Shown in pieces: positions 1 to 10,782 of a stretch of DNA of 64,000 nt. The notes under the pieces were generated by a model. The model ran no database searches and was not told the origin of the DNA. It saw only the letters and a program-made list of their open reading frames with translations. The stretch is from contig AP025055.1 of assembly GCA_036186865.1 (NCBI GenBank), positions 8,271,196-8,335,195 of the forward strand, read 5' to 3'. The number at the start of each line of letters is the position of its first letter. Position 1 is the first letter of the stretch. A program made the position numbers and the translations under genes. Source of the DNA: Eustoma russellianum (taxonomy: Eukaryota > Streptophyta > Magnoliopsida > Gentianales > Gentianaceae).

Positions 1-2767
1 CGTTAGTGGTCAGATTGCGCGAATCTGCCAGAAACGGTAGACTATTTTAAAATATTTATTCCTATTTGTACGTAACTCCAATTGCTCCGAAATTTTAACC
101 ACTAACCCATTATATGTTATATTTGAATGAGTTGAAACATTTTTGCAAAATTCTTTTGGAAAGTTAGTCAAATACACTCAAAGTATCAACCTTTGTAAGC
201 CTGAAAATCAGACTGCACTAGTCTTAGAATTTTGGATGTTTGGGTCACTTAAACTTGTCGAAAAGTGTTGAAACTTGTGCCAAATTAACCCTAAGACGTG
301 TGGATATTGTTCTGAAAAGTTTCGTAATTTTTGAAAAACGTTTACTATTTTTACGAACGTAATCAAAAAGAGTAAACAGTGCTGAAACAGAATATAAGTG
401 CTGAAAGTAAATGACACCAAGAATTTTATACTGGTTCGGTTATAAACAACCTACTCCAGTCTTCGAGGAACACCTTCCTCGATTCACACTAATCACATAA
501 CACAAATACACCTTACCACAGGGTTGATGGAGTTACACACCAACTCCAACCCTTTACAAACCTTGTATGATAAATACAATTGCGCACGAACACCACCACC
601 TTGCAAGATTGAAGATTGATCACACGTTGATCAATCTTTTACAAAGATAAAGAATGTGTGGTGGTCTAAGATAAGCCTATTTAAGAATATGAATATAAGT
701 ACAATAGGTTTTTAGAAAGAAGAAAGAAAGAAGTGTAGAAAGAAGAAGGCCCTAGGCGTTTTTGATCTTCAAGAATGTAATGCTTGTTCTTGTCTTTTTT
801 TTTTTGCTCTTCTTCATTTCCTTTTTAAGCATAATGTCCATCCCCCTTGGAGTCCTTCTCCTCTTAAAAATTATCTTCTAAGTCCTTAGGAGAATATGTG
901 GCATCATTGTGACATGCTCTTGCTTACTTAGCACCTCCTCATTGGATGATCATTTAACTTTTGCTTACTTGGCACTCATTGATTGGTTGAATGTTGTCAT
1001 CATTTAATGACTTGGAAAATCTGAGAATTCTACTAAAAACATGTGCCAAAATCAACATAAAATAGTTGCCATAACTCATAAGATTATCACCCAAATCAAG
1101 CAAGATAATTTCTTCACAAAAATGAGTAAAAATTCGGCCATAATGGAGACTTGACATGCTGAAATTTCACCATGTGATACATGGTGCTTTTATTCAAATT
1201 ATTTCTAATTTTCTTTCATTTTTCTCTTAGAAATAAATCACCAATTAGTAGACAATAATCTCATCATTTTTGTAAATGAATTTGGACACTAATATGGCCA
1301 AGAAATCACCTAGATGCATTCACACACATGCTGAAATTTTTCAGCATGTGTGATATTCAAGATATCACACTTTATGAATTCAAATTACTTCCGATTCTCC
1401 TTCAATCAATCACATATTTCAAGACACAAAATATATCTAATTTGGAGAAGAAAATTCGGCCACCCTATAGTGTACATGCTGAAATTTTCAGCATGTGTTA
1501 CAAATGAGATAAAGTTTGAAACATTACCTTTTGTAGCTTCTTTCTTTAAGTCACCAATCTTGTAAGCTTGATTCTTGACCAATCAATATGCCAACAAGGC
1601 TCCACATATGCTCCATCAAGTGTATTAGGCGTGTATAACATGTATATGCATGTGCTGAATTTTATTTTTGCAAACTTTGTAAAATAGTGCACATTTAATA
1701 ATACACACGTGGCATATTCCAATCAGCCCTTTATTTAATTTTCTAGAACACTTTAAGATGTATGACATATGTAAAAAGTGTCTAGATACGTGTCGTATGA
1801 TGTGCTAAAAATGTTCCATGTGTTGTGTACGTAGAAAACCGAATTTTTGATGTTTATCGATTACCCGATTTTTCTCTAATCAAATTCCAACTTTTTGCAC
1901 ATGTTGTATATTGTGTTACACATAATATACATAATATAAACTTTAATTTTCAGCACTTGGCTGGTCTAAAGTGGCGCCATTTACATGTGACAAAATTGAA
2001 ATTAGAATCTCCACAATTTGGCCTTAATGTGGGGTGATTTGTGTGTGCCAACATGGAATGATTTTATGGCTAGAAATAACATCATAGGCACGAAAATAAT
2101 GAGTATTTTTGATGTGTAGGGGCTGGCCATCTATTTATGGCAAGTACGTGACACGTTGGCGAAGTTTCGGTATTCGTCCGATACGGCAATTTTTGGTTTA
2201 GAACCTTTTAACGTGTCGTATTTAATTTGTCATCACCATGACTTATATCATATGATATAAGACCTGAATATACTCATAAATATGAGTTAAGTATGGTGGT
2301 GTGACGTTAACGTACGTTCGTAAAATATATAGCGTGTCGGTAGTACGTCGGAATGCATGTGTATGTGCCTTTTCAAAAAATCTGAAAATATATATTTATA
2401 TATATATGTCCGTGTATATGTGTGGTAAATGAGGAGGAGAAGACTTTCCTTTCTTAGTCTTGTTGCCTTTGTGCCTTGTCCAAATGTTGCTTCCTTTAAT
2501 GAACTACTCAGTTTAATTAACTAAGTACTTCACTTAATGAACTAATTTAGTTCATTAATGGTGGCACCTGAAAATAGTATAAACACAACAAATGTTTGCC
2601 ATTTGATGTAAGCTTTAAAGCTTCATGGCTCGTTTGTACGGCAACCTTATATATGAATTATATAATGCAAGTTATATGCAATATATTGCGCACATTTATG
2701 TCATGCACTTTTTTAAGCGCATTTAAATCATGTATTTGAAAATCACTCAAACCCCTTTTTCTCTACA
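1..2767 (-). repeat. 3' LTR of copia A (partial)
   Basis: Direct repeat of 8388-10777. About 258 bp at the distal end are outside the window. It ends in CTCTACA at 2767. Compared with the partner LTR it has about 384 extra bases (around 1477-1860) that were lost from the right-hand copy. It contains palindromes at about 1323-1352 and 1474-1497 (ATGCTGAAA/TTTCAGCAT), 2242-2265 (CTTATATCAT/ATGATATAAG) and 2508-2556 (CTTAGTT/AACTAAG and TGAACTA/TAGTTCA). TATA-like sites on the minus strand are at 424-430 and 2131-2138. Confidence 0.9.
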
Positions 2768-2945
2768 ATCTCCCCCTTTTGATGATTTTCAAAATAACCT
2801 ATACTCATTATTTAAATCCTATCGCTCCCCCTTCAATCATGCATAAATTCAAAATTTGAATTTTAAATTTCAAAACCGCTCTCCCTTGATTTATGCAATC
2901 AGTATCTCTCTCCCCCTTAAATCATGCTTTCTCTCCCCCTTTATT
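2768..2945 (-). promoter_or_regulatory. Polypurine tract and additional tract array of copia A
   Basis: Directly inside the 3' LTR (2768-2780) the minus strand reads AAAAGGGGGAGAT, the expected plus-strand primer for LTR synthesis. Further purine runs follow at about 2824-2832, 2878-2890, 2910-2922 and 2930-2942, each GGGGGAGA-like and separated by Py-poor spacers. Multiple polypurine tracts are a known trait of the SIRE/Maximus group. Confidence 0.75.
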
Positions 2946-2993
2946 TTGGAAAATAAATCAAAAGATGCCTGTATATAAGGAAAGAGAATCAAA

Positions 2994-3338
2994 TCAAATG
3001 ACATCAGCAGAAACCATGCCTAATTTAGAACGAAGAGATTCGTACGTTTCTTGATTTAAGGCTTTAGTGAAAATATCTGCTACTTGTGCCTCTGTGCGTA
3101 CGTGATCTATGAGAATATTACCGTTATTTACGTGATCACGAAGAAAGTGGTAGCGTACCTCTATATGCTTGGCCTTAGAGTGTAACACGGGGTTTTTACA
3201 CATGTTAATTACACTCATACTATCACAATATATAGGAATTTTATTTATAGTAATTCCAAAGTCCGAGAGTTGTTTTATCCACAACAACTGTGTGCAGCAA
3301 AGGCTAAGTGCCATGTACTCAGCCTCAGTAGTGGACAA
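2994..3338 (-). pseudogene. Copia A RNase H, C-terminal half
   Basis: The last part of pol. It starts at STTEAEYMAL, the conserved RNase H segment, and includes IYCDSMS with an active-site Asp and the DIFTKAL tail typical of copia elements. It is cut from the RT part by an in-frame stop at 3366-3368, where the usual Trp of SWFS appears as TAG (seen as SLIS-stop). The natural stop is followed after about 215 bp by the polypurine tract, so no env-like ORF lies between pol and the LTR. Confidence 0.85.
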
Positions 3339-3365
3339 AGGAACGCTTGCTTGCTTTTTGTAAAA

Positions 3366-3854
3366 CTATGAAATAAGTGAGTTTCTTATAAATTGGCAAG
3401 TGCCACTTGTGCTCTTCCTATCTATTTTACAGCCACCGTAATCTGCATCAGTATAAGCATGTAAATTCAATTTGGAATCTTTATCGTACCAAATGCCTAA
3501 GGTGGGCGTGTGCTTAATATAGCGGAATATTCTTTTTATCGCATTATAGTGAGACACCTTAGGTTGACTTTGAAAACGTGCACACATGCATACACTAAAC
3601 ATGATATCAGGCCTATTAGCAGTAAGATACAGCAAGGAACCAATCATAGATCTATATAAGGCATTATCAAAATCTTTACCATGTTCATCTTTGTCCAATT
3701 TAGTAGTAACACTCATAGGGGTGGGGGATGGTTTCAAATTTTCAAAGTTGAACTTTTTAATCATGTCATTTACATATTTAGCTTGACTTATGTGAATGCC
3801 TTTACTCGTTTGCTTAATCTGCAAGCCAAGAAAATAGTTAAGTTCACCAACCAT
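3366..3854 (-). pseudogene. Copia A reverse transcriptase C-terminal part and connection
   Basis: Contains GELNYFLGLQI, the QAKYV and TANRPDI segments and the start of RNase H (YTDADYGGCKIDRKSTSG), all standard for RVT_2-type copia polymerases. It continues the RT of 3939-4589; about 85 bp between them read in frame as VDDIIFGST but are cut off by the stop at 3939-3941. No start codon of its own is expected, because this is a polyprotein segment. Confidence 0.85.
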
Positions 3855-3938
3855 AGAAATTTCAAATTCGGATTTCTTGCACTTTTCAAAATCTTCAACA
3901 AGTTTATGTGATGTAGAACCGAAAATAATGTCATCAAC

Positions 3939-4589
3939 TTAGATTTGAATAATAAGTAAATCCGATTTATCTTGTTTCAAAAATAATGTACTATCTATAG
4001 TACCTCGTTTAAAATCATTTTCTAAAAGGAAAGTAGCAAAACGATCATACCATGCTCTAGGTGCTTGCTTTAGTCCGTATAGTGCCTTCTTTAGTTTGTA
4101 CACGTGATCGGGATGTTTCAAATCTTCAAAACCTGGTGGTTGCTTCACGGATACCTCTTCTTGTATAAATTCATTTAGGAATGCACTTTTTACGTCCATT
4201 TGATACAATTTGATTTCTTTCATGCAAGCAATAGCAAGTAAAAGTCGTATAGCTTCTAAACGTGCTACGGGTGCAAATGTTTCATCATAATCAATTCTTT
4301 CCTCTTGATTATAGCCTTGTGCCACAAGTCTAGCTTTATTTCTAACGACCTTTCCTTCTTCATTCATTTTATTTCGAAATACCCACTTTGTGCCTATTAT
4401 GGTCTTATCTTGTGGCCGTGGCACTAAATCCCATACATCATTTCTAACAAATTGATTAAGCTCATCATGCATAGCATCAATCCAAGAAGAATCACTCAAA
4501 GCATCATGCATATTTTTGGGTTCAATTTCAGAAATCATAGCATGAAATTGATTTTTTTCATCTGAAGTTATTCTTTTACGTGGTCGCAC
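3939..4589 (-). pseudogene. Copia A reverse transcriptase N-terminal part (RVT_2)
   Basis: Holds WVFRNKM, RLVAQGYNQ, YQMDVKSAFLN with the first catalytic Asp, and KALYGLKQAPRAWYDRF. The segment ends LLIIQI-stop, where the stop TAA replaces the Tyr of the YVDD catalytic box; VDDIIFGST follows directly. A single codon therefore removes both the Tyr and everything behind it. Otherwise the frame is well kept over 216 codons, suggesting a fairly young copy. Confidence 0.88.
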
Positions 4590-4632
4590 ATCGTGAGTGA
4601 TGTCGCCTATAATGAGATCAGGTGGGTGATCT

Positions 4633-5127
4633 CTATGGCCATCTTGGTTGATTATTTTCTATGTTATCATGCATTTCTAAGTGATCTTGCATTTCTAGTG
4701 TATCACTCATGTCATGCAAATCAAATGCACCATCATCTTCATTCAACACGGGTTTCAATTCAAAGTCATCATCATATTCTTTATCTTTATCAATCTCACC
4801 AAATTCATTAAACTTCACATGAATAGATTCTATGATTTGTCTAGTGAGAGGATCATAACATCTATATGCTTTTGAATTTATAGAATAGCCAACAAAGATG
4901 CGTTCAATTGATTTAGATTCAAATTTATCTAAATTGTCTTTTGTATTCAAAACAAAACATTTGCATCCAAACACACGAAAATAGTCAATCTTAGGCATGC
5001 GATCATTTAATATCTCATAAGGCGTCTTGTTTATTTTCTTTCTAATAGATAAGCGATTTACTATGTAGCATGCAAAATTTACGGCTTCCGCCCATAGAAA
5101 TCTAGGCAATTTATTTTCGCATAACAT
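4633..5127 (-). pseudogene. Copia A integrase C-terminal region
   Basis: Begins in the post-catalytic part (FLWAEAVNFACYIVNR) and carries the copia GKxP-like box (KTPYEILNDRMPKIDYFRVFGCKCF) and FVGYSINSKAYRCYDP, followed by an acidic linker of about 50 residues leading to RT. The upstream stop at about 5182 separates it from the catalytic core; the glutamate of the DDE triad lies in the interval (VVERKN, about 5143-5175), which is open on both sides of that stop. Confidence 0.85.
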
Positions 5128-5181
5128 AGTCCTAGCGATTTCTTGTAATGTTCGATTCTTTCTTTCTACTACTCCATTTAA

Positions 5182-5694
5182 TTATGGAGTTCTAGGTGGC
5201 AAAAACTCATACTTGATTCCTTTTTCTTCGCAAAATGAAATCATATCCTTGTTTTTAAATTCACCGCCTCTATCGCTTCTTATCTTTTTCACATTGACAC
5301 CATATTGATTTTCAAGTTGTTTGATTAATTTTGCAATCTCAATGGCACTATCATCCTTATGTGCAAGAAATAAAGTCCAAGTATAACGAGAAAAATCATC
5401 AACAATCACGCATGCATAGTGGCGCCCACCAAGGCTTGTAGTGTGACTAGGACCAAACAAATCAATGTGTAATAGTTCTAAGACTCTAGTCGTGCTTATT
5501 TCATTCTTAGGCTTAAGTGATTCACGTGTTTGATTGCCTTTTATGCAAGATTCACACAACTGAAAGTTGTCTAAATCAAGTGTAGGCAATCCTCGTACTA
5601 GGTTCTTTCGTTGGAGTTTTTCTAGTGTAGAAATGCCAATGTGTCCTAAACGTCTATGCCACAAATTTACATTAGGTTGTTTGACATAAAACAC
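5182..5694 (-). pseudogene. Copia A integrase zinc-binding and catalytic core
   Basis: Shows the zinc-binding HHCC pattern (LWHRRLGH, then CESCIKG) and the first two catalytic Asp residues in LHIDLFGP and IRSDRGGEF. The frame ends at PPRTP-stop, where the family has Gln (CAA to TAA), just before the catalytic Glu in NGVVERKN. The element inserted its cDNA through this enzyme; this copy can no longer make it. Confidence 0.88.
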
Positions 5695-6092
5695 TTAACT
5701 TTAGCGTCTATCATATCATCTATAGAAAGCGTAAAGAGGTTTCCTTCTCGTTTTCCATTTAAAATGGTTTCTCCATTTTTATTTATTATATTGCAATAAG
5801 GGTGAGTGAAACACACATCGAAGCTATTGTCAATAAATTGAGAGATGCTAAGAAGATTGTTGGATAAGTTGCTCACCAAATAGACGTTGGAGATTTGAAG
5901 AGTGCTTGGATTTCTTATCGTATCTTTTCCGATGATCTTGCCTTCGTTGTTGTCTCCAAAGGTCACGGATCCGCCTTTTGTGACCTTCTTTAATTTTGTG
6001 AACAAGCTCGGGTCATCCGTCATGAGCCTCGAGTAGCCATTGTCAAGGAACCATTTTATAGTTGTATCTTTTGATGTGTGGGCTCCCTGCAA
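5667..6092 (-). pseudogene. Copia A protease and start of pol
   Basis: Starts just behind a CACATTGCAG sequence and reads HTSKDTTIKWFLDNGYSRLMT. This is the copia aspartic-protease region, where the family normally has DSG; here it is DNG, so the catalytic box has changed. It continues with VTFGDNNEGKIIG and NLLSISQ, the GAG_pre-integrase stretch. Its end overlaps the next integrase frame, showing a small frameshift near 5680. The gag frame stops about 65 bp upstream in another frame. Confidence 0.82.
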
Positions 6093-6145
6093 TGTGCAAA
6101 AATGATTTAGGTACCCTTTTAACTTTGGGTCCTTGCGAGTTAGTT

Positions 6146-6885
6146 AATCACCTCTTGGTAAAAGTACCTTTCGGTGCCCATACTTGGGTGATCCTTCTCG
6201 GTCTAGCAAATGGCAAGAATGTAGATGAAGGTGCAATGTAATAGACATTTGGTGAATGTACTTTCGGCCTTTGGCCAAGAACTCCTTTATACTCATTGTA
6301 TGTAGGACGTTTTTAATATGTCCTTATGTTTGTGTGCGTAGTGTGTGATCTAGATGAATGAAATGGATGACGTGTATGCATTACTTGTTTCTTCTCATAT
6401 CTATATGGGTCAAAATTGTATTTAGCATGATATGAAGAAGAAGTGGGGCGTGGGGAAGGGAGAGGTCTTTGCGTCATCTTAGACGCCGTTTTTGGCTTTG
6501 GGGTGTCTACTTTCTTAGACACAACGAATTTAGTTGGTTTGGTGGATACTTCATTTGTCTCAACGTATCCCAAACCCGTTTTGTCACTATCATGCTTTTG
6601 AGATAATATAATACGATGCAGCATGTTAGATCCCGTATCAAACTGTTTCATCATTTTCTCTAAGTCTGTATTCCTTGATTTCAAACTTGAAATCTCGGAT
6701 TTCATTTCATTATTTTGAGTGGTCAATGATGAAATCTCTGTCTTTAATGCATGGATGATGCATGATGACTCTTCTTTAGAATAGTTTAATTGAGCGACAA
6801 GATTTTCGTTAGAAGATTCTAACATCTTCTTGTCTTCAATTAATCGCTTCTTTTCTTTAGCGAGAGTCTTTGTGAATTTATGCAA
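6146..6885 (-). pseudogene. Copia A gag C-terminal part with coiled coil
   Basis: In the same frame as the gag core and separated from it only by a TAG at about 6895-6897. The first 100 residues are rich in Leu, Glu, Lys and Ser (TKTLAKEKKRLIEDKK onward) with heptad-like spacing, a likely coiled coil for particle assembly. A basic Ser/Arg/His-rich part follows. The frame ends at a stop near 6313 and is open again to KGTFTKR-stop near 6146. The same segment survives in copies C and E. Confidence 0.75.
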
Positions 6886-6894
6886 TTCTAAATA

Positions 6895-8040
6895 CTAACT
6901 AAAAAGATCATCATAAGAAGGCTCAGAGTCAGAATGAGAATCAGATGATACCTCATTAGATGCTTTGGACACAAAGCATACTTGTGCAGTCTCTTCTTCG
7001 GTTTCAGTCTCGGAATCCAATGTATCACTCCAAGTGGAGGCTTTTAGAGCACGTTTCCTTTGCTTGGGTCCTGAGACGAGTCTAATCTTGTTCCGTTCCT
7101 TGTCAGGGTATTTATTTGTTTGCTTTTCCTTATTAGGGAAGTCATATAATAAATATCCAAGTTTGCCGCATTCATAACATTTAACATCCTTATCATTTGT
7201 CTTGGTCTTATTTCTTTTAGTCGAAGTGCCCTTATTTTTGTTTCTAACTGACCTTCTCATAAATTTTCTTAAACCTTTATTCAATAGAATTAGCTCATCG
7301 TTATCGGATTCAGAATCACTATCATCTACGTGATCGGAAGAAGTAGAGACGTATTCATATGATTTAAAAGCAATAGCTTTACCTTGTTTAGATGATTCCG
7401 ATTTCCGTATGGTGAGTTTATTCTCGTAAACCTTAAGTGATCCAATTAACTCTTCCATCTTTATTGAGTTCATTTCTTTGCTTTCTTCTATTGCGGTTAC
7501 TTTAGGGTCCCACTCTGATGGAAGGCTTCGCAAGACTTTCTGTACTTTTTCCTGCATGGTAAAGGCTTTACCAAGAGACTCAAAAGAATTGTAGATGTTA
7601 GTCAAACGAAGATTCATATCGACAATAGATTCATTAGGCAATAATTTAAACGACTCAAGTGTGGACATAAGCATGTTTATCTCTGACTCTTTTACTTGAC
7701 TAGTGCCTTCGTGTTTCATTTCGAGTATTCTCCACATTTCTTGTGCACTAGAACAATTTGAGACATAACTAGACTCACTCTTACTTAAACCATTTAAGAG
7801 TAATTGCATAGCCCTAGCATTCATGCTAAGTTTCTTTTTATCATCACTTGTATATTCTTGTCTAGGTTTAACAACTTCTAGTGTGACTCCGTCTACAGTG
7901 GATAACTTAGATGGAACAAAAGGACCATCTTTTATAATCGACCAAAGATCAATGTCTATTGCCATAAGAAAAAGCTTCATTCTTAGTTTCCATTGAATAA
8001 ACGACTCACCGTCAAAAAGAGGAGGCCTTTGGCTTGACAT
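6895..8040 (-). pseudogene. Copia A gag (UBN2-type nucleocapsid)
   Basis: A 381-residue frame with the copia gag fold (FIQWKLRMKLFLMAIDIDLW near the start, then SCSSAQEMWRILE and LRSLPSEWDPKVTAIEES). The zinc knuckle near residue 288 is damaged: CYECGKLG is kept, but the His is Tyr and the last Cys is Phe. Copies C and E show that translation originally began further upstream; here that ATG (8073-8075) is out of frame after a one-base loss near 8042. A premature stop separates the coiled-coil tail. Confidence 0.88.
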
Positions 8041-8115
8041 ACTTCTTGCTCGGTTTTGAGATTTGTGGTTGACATCTCACTGAATCGTTGGATCCTTTGA
8101 AGTGAGTGTTCCTGC

Positions 8116-8127
8116 ACTCTGATACCA
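8116..8127 (-). promoter_or_regulatory. Primer-binding site of copia A (initiator tRNA-Met)
   Basis: The minus strand reads TGGTATCAGAGT two bases inside the 5' LTR. This is the complement of the 3' end of plant initiator tRNA-Met, differing only in the last base. Confidence 0.92.
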
Positions 8128-8129
8128 CT

Positions 8130-10777
8130 TGTAGGATCTGCAAGGCACCACTAGAAGGGGAATGGGGTTGAATAGTTGGTGCGAAAAGTGTGGTTTTTCA
8201 AATTGTTTTGACTCAAGAACTCAACTTCTGAAAACATTTTCTGTTTTCAGGACCAGATTTAAAACGTTTTAAAACTAGGTTGTAGGTCTTCAAAAATTTT
8301 GAAATTTTGATTGAACTTAGCCTCAGATGTTATGAGTGTCTTCTAAAAATTTCAGATTTAAATTGAACCTTTAACCACTTCAAAAATTGTTAGTGGTCAG
8401 ATTGCGCGAATCTGCTAGAAACGGTAGACAGTTTTAAAAAATTTATTCCTATTTGTACGTAACTCCAATTGCTCTGAAATTTTAACCACTAACCCCTTAT
8501 ATGTTGTATTTAAATGGGTTGAAACAATTTTGAAAAACTCTTTTGGGAAGTTAGTCAAATACACTTAAAGTCTCAACCTTTGCAAGCCTGAAAATCAGAC
8601 TGCACTAGTCTCAGAACTTTGGATGTTTGGGTGACTTATACTTGTCCAAAAAGGGTTGAAACTTGTGCCAAATTAACTCTAAGACATGTGGCTATTGTTC
8701 TGGTAAGTTTCGTAATTTTTGAAAAAACGTTTACTATTTTTACGAACGTAATCAAAAAGATTAAACAGTGCTGAAACAGAATATAAGTGTTGAAAGTAAA
8801 TGACACACAAAAATTTTATACTGGTTCTGTTATAAACAACCTACTCCAGTATTCGAGGAACACCTTCCTCGGTTCACACTAATCACACAACACAAATACA
8901 CCTTACCACAAGGTTGATGAAGTTACACACCAACTCCAACCCTTTACAAACCTTGTATGATAAATACAATTGCGCACGAACACCACCACCTTACAAGATT
9001 GAAGATTGATCACACCTTGATCAATCTTTTACAAAGATAAAGAATTTGTGGTGGTCTAAGATAAGCCTATTTAAGAATATGAATATAAGTACAATAGGTT
9101 TTTAGAAATAAGAAAGAAAGAAGTGTAGAAAGAAGAAGGCTTTAGGCGTTTTTGATCTTCAAGAATGTAATGCTTGTTCTTGTCTTTTTTTTTTGCTCTT
9201 CTTCATTTCCTTTTTAAGCATAATGGTCGTCCCCCTTGGAGTCCTTCTCGTCTTGAAAATTATCTTCTAAGTCCTTACGAGAATATGTGGCATCATTGTG
9301 ACATGCTCTTGCTTACTTGTCACCTCCTCATTGGATGATCATTTAACTTTTGCTTACTTGGCATTCATTGATTGGTTGAATGTTGTCATCATTTGATGAC
9401 TTGGAAAATCTGAGAATTCTACTAAAAACATGTGCCAAAATCAACATAAAATAGTTGCCATAACTCATAAGATTATCACCCAAATCAAGCAAGATAATTT
9501 CTTCACAAAAATGAGTAAAAATTCGGCCATAATATAGACTTGACATGCTGAAATTTCACCATGTGATACATGGTGCTTTTATTCAAATTATTTCTAATTT
9601 TCTTTCATTTTTCTCTTAGAAATAAATCACCAATTAGTAGACAATAATCTCATCATTTTTGTAAATGAATTTGGACACTAATATGGCCAAGAATTCGCCT
9701 AGATGCATTCACACACATGCTGAAATTTTTCAGCATGTGTGATATTCAAGATATCACACTTTATGAATTCAAATTACTTCCAATTCTCCTTCAATCAATC
9801 ACATATTTCAAGACACAAAATATATCTAATTTGGAGAAGAAAATTCGGCCACCCTATAGTGCACATTACCCGATTTTTCTCTATTCAAATTCCAACTTTT
9901 TGCACATGTTATATATATTGTGTTACACATAATATACATAATATAAAATTTAATTTTCAGCACTTGGCTGGTCTAAAGTGACGCCATTTACATGTGACAA
10001 AATTGAAATTAGAATCTCCACAATTTGGCCTTAATGTGGGGTGATTTGTGTGTGCCAACATGGAATGATTTTATGGCTAGAAATAACATCATAGGCACGA
10101 AAATAATGAGTATTTTTTATGTGTAGGGGCTGGCCATCTATTTATGGCAAGTACGTGACACGTTGGCGAAGTTTTGGTATTCGTCCGATACGACAATTTT
10201 CGGTTTAGAACCTTTTAATGTGTCGTATTTAATTTTTCATCACCATGACTTATATCATATGATATAAGACCATAATATACTCATAAATATGAGTTAAGTA
10301 TGGTGGTGTGACGTTAACGTACGTACGTAAAATATATAGCGTGTCGGTAGTACGTTGGAATGCATGTGTATGTACCTTTTTCAAAAAATCTGAAAATATA
10401 TATATTTATATATATATGGCCGTGTATATGTGTGGTAAATGAGGAGGAGGAGACTTTCCTTTCTTAGTCTTGTTGCCTTTGTGCCTTGTCCAAATGTTGC
10501 TTCCTTTAATGAACTACTTAGTTTAATTAACTAAGTACTTCACTTAATGAACTAGTTTAGTTCATTAATGGTGGTACCTGAAAATAGTATAAACATAACA
10601 AATGTTTGCCATTTGATGTAAGCTTTAAAGCTTCATGGCTCATTAGTACGGCAACATTATATATGAATTATATAAAGCAAGTTATATGCAATATATTATG
10701 CACATTTATGTCATGCACGTTTTTAAGAGCATTTAAATCATGTATTTGAAAATCACTCAAACCCCTTTTTCTCTACA
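8130..10777 (-). repeat. 5' LTR of copia A (2648 bp)
   Basis: Starts TGTAGGATC and ends CTCTACA on the plus strand, with TGTAG/CTACA terminal inverted repeats. It matches 1-2767 but lacks about 384 bp at 9865/9866, where the left copy has a hairpin and flanking sequence. Two TATA-like sites on the minus strand, 10138-10145 (GCCATAAATAG) and 8814-8820 (CCAGTATAAAATT), are kept in the other family members, so either could be the promoter. The paired palindromes near 10522-10567 are also shared. Confidence 0.92.
8814..8820 (-). promoter_or_regulatory. Candidate LTR TATA box (CCAGTATAAAATT)
   Basis: Kept in every copy of this copia family in the window: minus strand at 424-430, 34565-34571, 47266-47272 and 51148-51154, and plus strand at 61170-61176 in copia C. 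It lies about 690 bp before the LTR 3' end in the direction of transcription. A second conserved TATA-like site lies much further upstream in the LTR, so which one is used cannot be told. Confidence 0.5.
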
Positions 10778-10782
10778 AGATG

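Larger units (their letters stand above)
1..10777 (-). mobile_element. Copia A: SIRE/Maximus-like Ty1/copia retrotransposon, left end outside window
   Basis: An LTR element read on the minus strand in the order LTR, primer site, gag, protease, integrase, RT, RNase H, polypurine tract, LTR. Integrase before RT is the copia order. The LTRs begin TGTAG and end CTACA when read on the plus strand. The right LTR ends at 10777 and is followed by AGATG, the presumed 5-bp duplication; its partner lies left of the window. A long gag with a coiled-coil tail and repeated polypurine tracts point to the SIRE/Maximus group, which is an inference from family features. Several stops make the copy non-functional. 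It inserted beside or within the RTE LINE relic on its right. Confidence 0.9.

Noticed and set aside
2768..2990. Room for an env-like gene between pol and the 3' LTR of copia A, as in some SIRE elements
   Set aside because: Only about 225 bp remain, filled by the polypurine array.
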